Shown in pieces: positions 4,499 through 6,105 of a stretch of DNA of 6,105 bases. The stretch's first letter is position 1. The number at the start of each line of letters is the position of its first letter. Under the pieces are notes generated by a model. That model saw only the letters and a list, made by a program, of their open reading frames with translations. It did no database searches and was not told the origin of the DNA. Made by a program: the position numbers and the translations under genes. The stretch lies in assembly GCA_916720285.1 (NCBI GenBank), contig CAKAQP010000140.1:1-6105 (forward strand), given 5' to 3'. Source of the DNA: an uncultured Lachnoanaerobaculum sp. Its GTDB lineage: Bacteria > Bacillota > Clostridia > Lachnospirales > Lachnospiraceae.

Positions 4499-6105
4499 AT
4501 GAAGAAATTAGTTCTGATAGACGGACATAGTATTTTAAACAGAGCATTTTACGGAGTTCCTGAGCTTTCAAACTCACAGGGCTTACATACCAATGCGGTT
4601 TACGGTTTTTTGAATATCATGTTCAAGATTTTGGACGAGGAGGCGGCTGATTATATAGCAGTCGCTTTTGACTTGTCTGCCCCGACATTTAGACATAAGG
4701 CATATGCGGAATACAAAGGCACAAGAAAGTCAATGCCTGATGAACTCAGAGAGCAGGTTCCGATTATAAAGGATGTGCTCTCATCCATGAATATACCTAT
4801 ACTTACAATGGAAGGGTATGAGGCCGATGATATTATAGGAACAATTGCAAAGAGATATCAAAGCGATGAAGTTTTTGTAAGTGTAATATCAGGTGACAGA
4901 GATCTTTTGCAGCTGTCCGATAAACATATAAAGATAAGGATCCCAAAGACTTCAAAGGGTGTTACAACAGTTCATGATTACCTTCCTGAGGATGTAATGA
5001 ATGAATATGGTGTTACACCGAAGGAATTTATAGATGTAAAGGCGCTGATGGGAGATACCTCCGATAATGTGCCGGGAGTTCCTTCCATAGGAGAAAAAAC
5101 GGCTACCAAAATCATACAGGAATATCATTCTATAGAAAATGCAATTGAGCATGTGGATGAATTAAGGCCGCCAAGAGCATCAAAAGCATTAAGTGAGCAT
5201 GTAGAGGATGCAAAATTTTCAAAGATGCTTGTTACTATAGTAACCGATGCTCCTATAGAGGCTGATATTTCAGATATGGAAGTGGGAAATCTCTACACCA
5301 AAGAGAGCCTTGAATGGATAAACAAACTTGAGTTTAAATCCTTCCTAAAAAGATATGAAAATGTTGAGATAGAAGCAAGTATCGAACTTGATACAAGTGT
5401 AATTGATAAACAGGAAGCATGGGAGAGCCTTTACACTGAGCTGAAAGCTTCAAAAGAATTCGGCATTTCCATATGCCTGGAAGAGACGGCTATAAAGAGC
5501 TATCATGTAAATTCGCTTTATGCCATATCTATTACTTTGGGAAATAAATCCTATATCATAAAGGATATGGAAAATATTTCGGACATACTTGAGGAGATCA
5601 TCCGACTTGATGCCGGAAAGTATATACTTTCATTAAAGCCTCTTATAAAGCTTGTAAAAGATATGAAGGCGGCAAAGAACTTCTATGATATTTCAGTGGC
5701 GGCATATCTTATCAATCCTTTAAAGGACAGCTATTTTGTAGAGGATATTGCAAGAGATTATATGGAAAGTGCCTGCTCTTCAAAAAGTGAAATGATAGGC
5801 AAGGCTAAGCTCGATGAAGTCTTGAGATTTAACGATGAGAAGGCAATAAATTATTTTGCTACAGAGAGCTATGTGGCACTTCATGCTAAAGAAAATATCT
5901 TGGCAAAGCTTAAAGATTTGGAACTCACAGGGCTTTATGAAAATGTGGAAATGCCTCTGATATATTCACTTGCGAAGATGGAAAACACCGGAGTAAGAGT
6001 GGATGAAGAAAGACTGAAAAAATACTCAGACACCTTACTTGAAAAAATAGCAAAGCTTGAAGAAAGTATAACACAAAAAGCCGGAGAAAGCTTCAATATA
6101 AATTC
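4499..6105 (+). CDS. polA: DNA polymerase I (5' part, cut by window end)
   Basis: PolA fills gaps and removes RNA primers in repair and lagging-strand synthesis. The first 535 codons are present and open to the window end. Residues 1-255 form the 5' nuclease domain: KLVLIDGHSILNRAFYG with Asp8, AVAFD with Asp58, EGYEADDIIG with Glu108, Asp110 and Asp111, and SGDRDLLQ with Asp133 and Asp135. A helix-hairpin-helix region (KALMGDTSDNVPGVPSIGEKTA, 181-202) carries Asp186 and Asp190. Residues 300-465 correspond to the 3'-5' exonuclease domain, but most metal-binding acids appear lost: the DTE motif reads CLE (326-328) and the Asp424 position of the E. coli enzyme appears to be Leu382. Proofreading is therefore probably absent, as in Bacillus Pol I. 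MPLIYSLAKMENTGVRVD (485-502) starts the polymerase domain, whose catalytic motifs lie beyond the window. AGGAG at 4490-4494 overlaps the end of the preceding gene region, and the start is 10 bases after that stop. Confidence 0.96.
   Translation, partial: MKKLVLIDGHSILNRAFYGVPELSNSQGLHTNAVYGFLNIMFKILDEEAADYIAVAFDLSAPTFRHKAYAEYKGTRKSMPDELREQVPIIKDVLSSMNIPILTMEGYEADDIIGTIAKRYQSDEVFVSVISGDRDLLQLSDKHIKIRIPKTSKGVTTVHDYLPEDVMNEYGVTPKEFIDVKALMGDTSDNVPGVPSIGEKTATKIIQEYHSIENAIEHVDELRPPRASKALSEHVEDAKFSKMLVTIVTDAPIEADISDMEVGNLYTKESLEWINKLEFKSFLKRYENVEIEASIELDTSVIDKQEAWESLYTELKASKEFGISICLEETAIKSYHVNSLYAISITLGNKSYIIKDMENISDILEEIIRLDAGKYILSLKPLIKLVKDMKAAKNFYDISVAAYLINPLKDSYFVEDIARDYMESACSSKSEMIGKAKLDEVLRFNDEKAINYFATESYVALHAKENILAKLKDLELTGLYENVEMPLIYSLAKMENTGVRVDEERLKKYSDTLLEKIAKLEESITQKAGESFNIN

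Noticed and set aside
4657..4672. Imperfect inverted repeat near GCGGCTG/CAGTCGC in polA (approximate position)
   Set aside because: The 7-base arms need a G-U pair and lie in conserved coding sequence, so this is within chance expectation.
4952..5152. Minus-strand 66-codon frame inside polA
   Set aside because: It is antisense to the conserved helix-hairpin-helix region of DNA polymerase I and has no recognisable features.

Overview
The window looks like ordinary chromosome from a low-GC anaerobic Firmicute, most likely a member of the Clostridia and plausibly a Lachnospiraceae relative. This is inferred from the AT-rich sequence, strong AGGAGG-type ribosome binding sites, tightly packed operons, and the character of the PolA, RidA and MgsA proteins. 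There are no transposases, integrases, phage genes, CRISPR repeats, tRNAs or rRNAs.

Layout. Positions 1-712 carry the 3' end of an unrecognised gene followed by moaC (molybdenum cofactor synthesis), closed by a rho-independent terminator. Converging on it from the right, on the minus strand, is a single gene (740-1621) for a one-pass membrane protein. It has an N-terminal helical domain resembling DUF4145/HEPN, a basic linker, a transmembrane helix, a Ser/Thr-rich stalk and a C-terminal SH3b domain. It has its own promoter and a 5' leader with an inverted repeat. Next, also on the minus strand, is ridA (1825-2193) with its own terminator. From the divergent intergenic region at 2194-2385 a rightward operon starts. 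It encodes a YdjI-like SPFH protein with two C-terminal zinc ribbons, methylglyoxal synthase (mgsA), a small zinc-finger membrane protein resembling anti-sigma factors, and DNA polymerase I (polA, cut off by the window end). The four genes are 14, 1 and 10 bases apart with no terminator between them.

How the genes may work together. MoaC and RidA are housekeeping enzymes (cofactor synthesis; removal of reactive enamine/imine intermediates). The rightward operon joins a membrane-stress type SPFH protein, a producer of the toxic, DNA-damaging metabolite methylglyoxal, a putative sensor or regulator without a visible sigma factor, and a repair polymerase. A shared stress role is possible but is only an inference from gene order.

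The signals most worth a second look are a perfect 13-bp inverted repeat inside the start of the zinc-finger gene, three ATTGAT repeats at exact 14-base spacing over the operon promoter, the unusual domain architecture of the SH3b membrane protein, and the orphan anti-sigma-like gene. I see no clear evidence of a wholly new multi-gene system.
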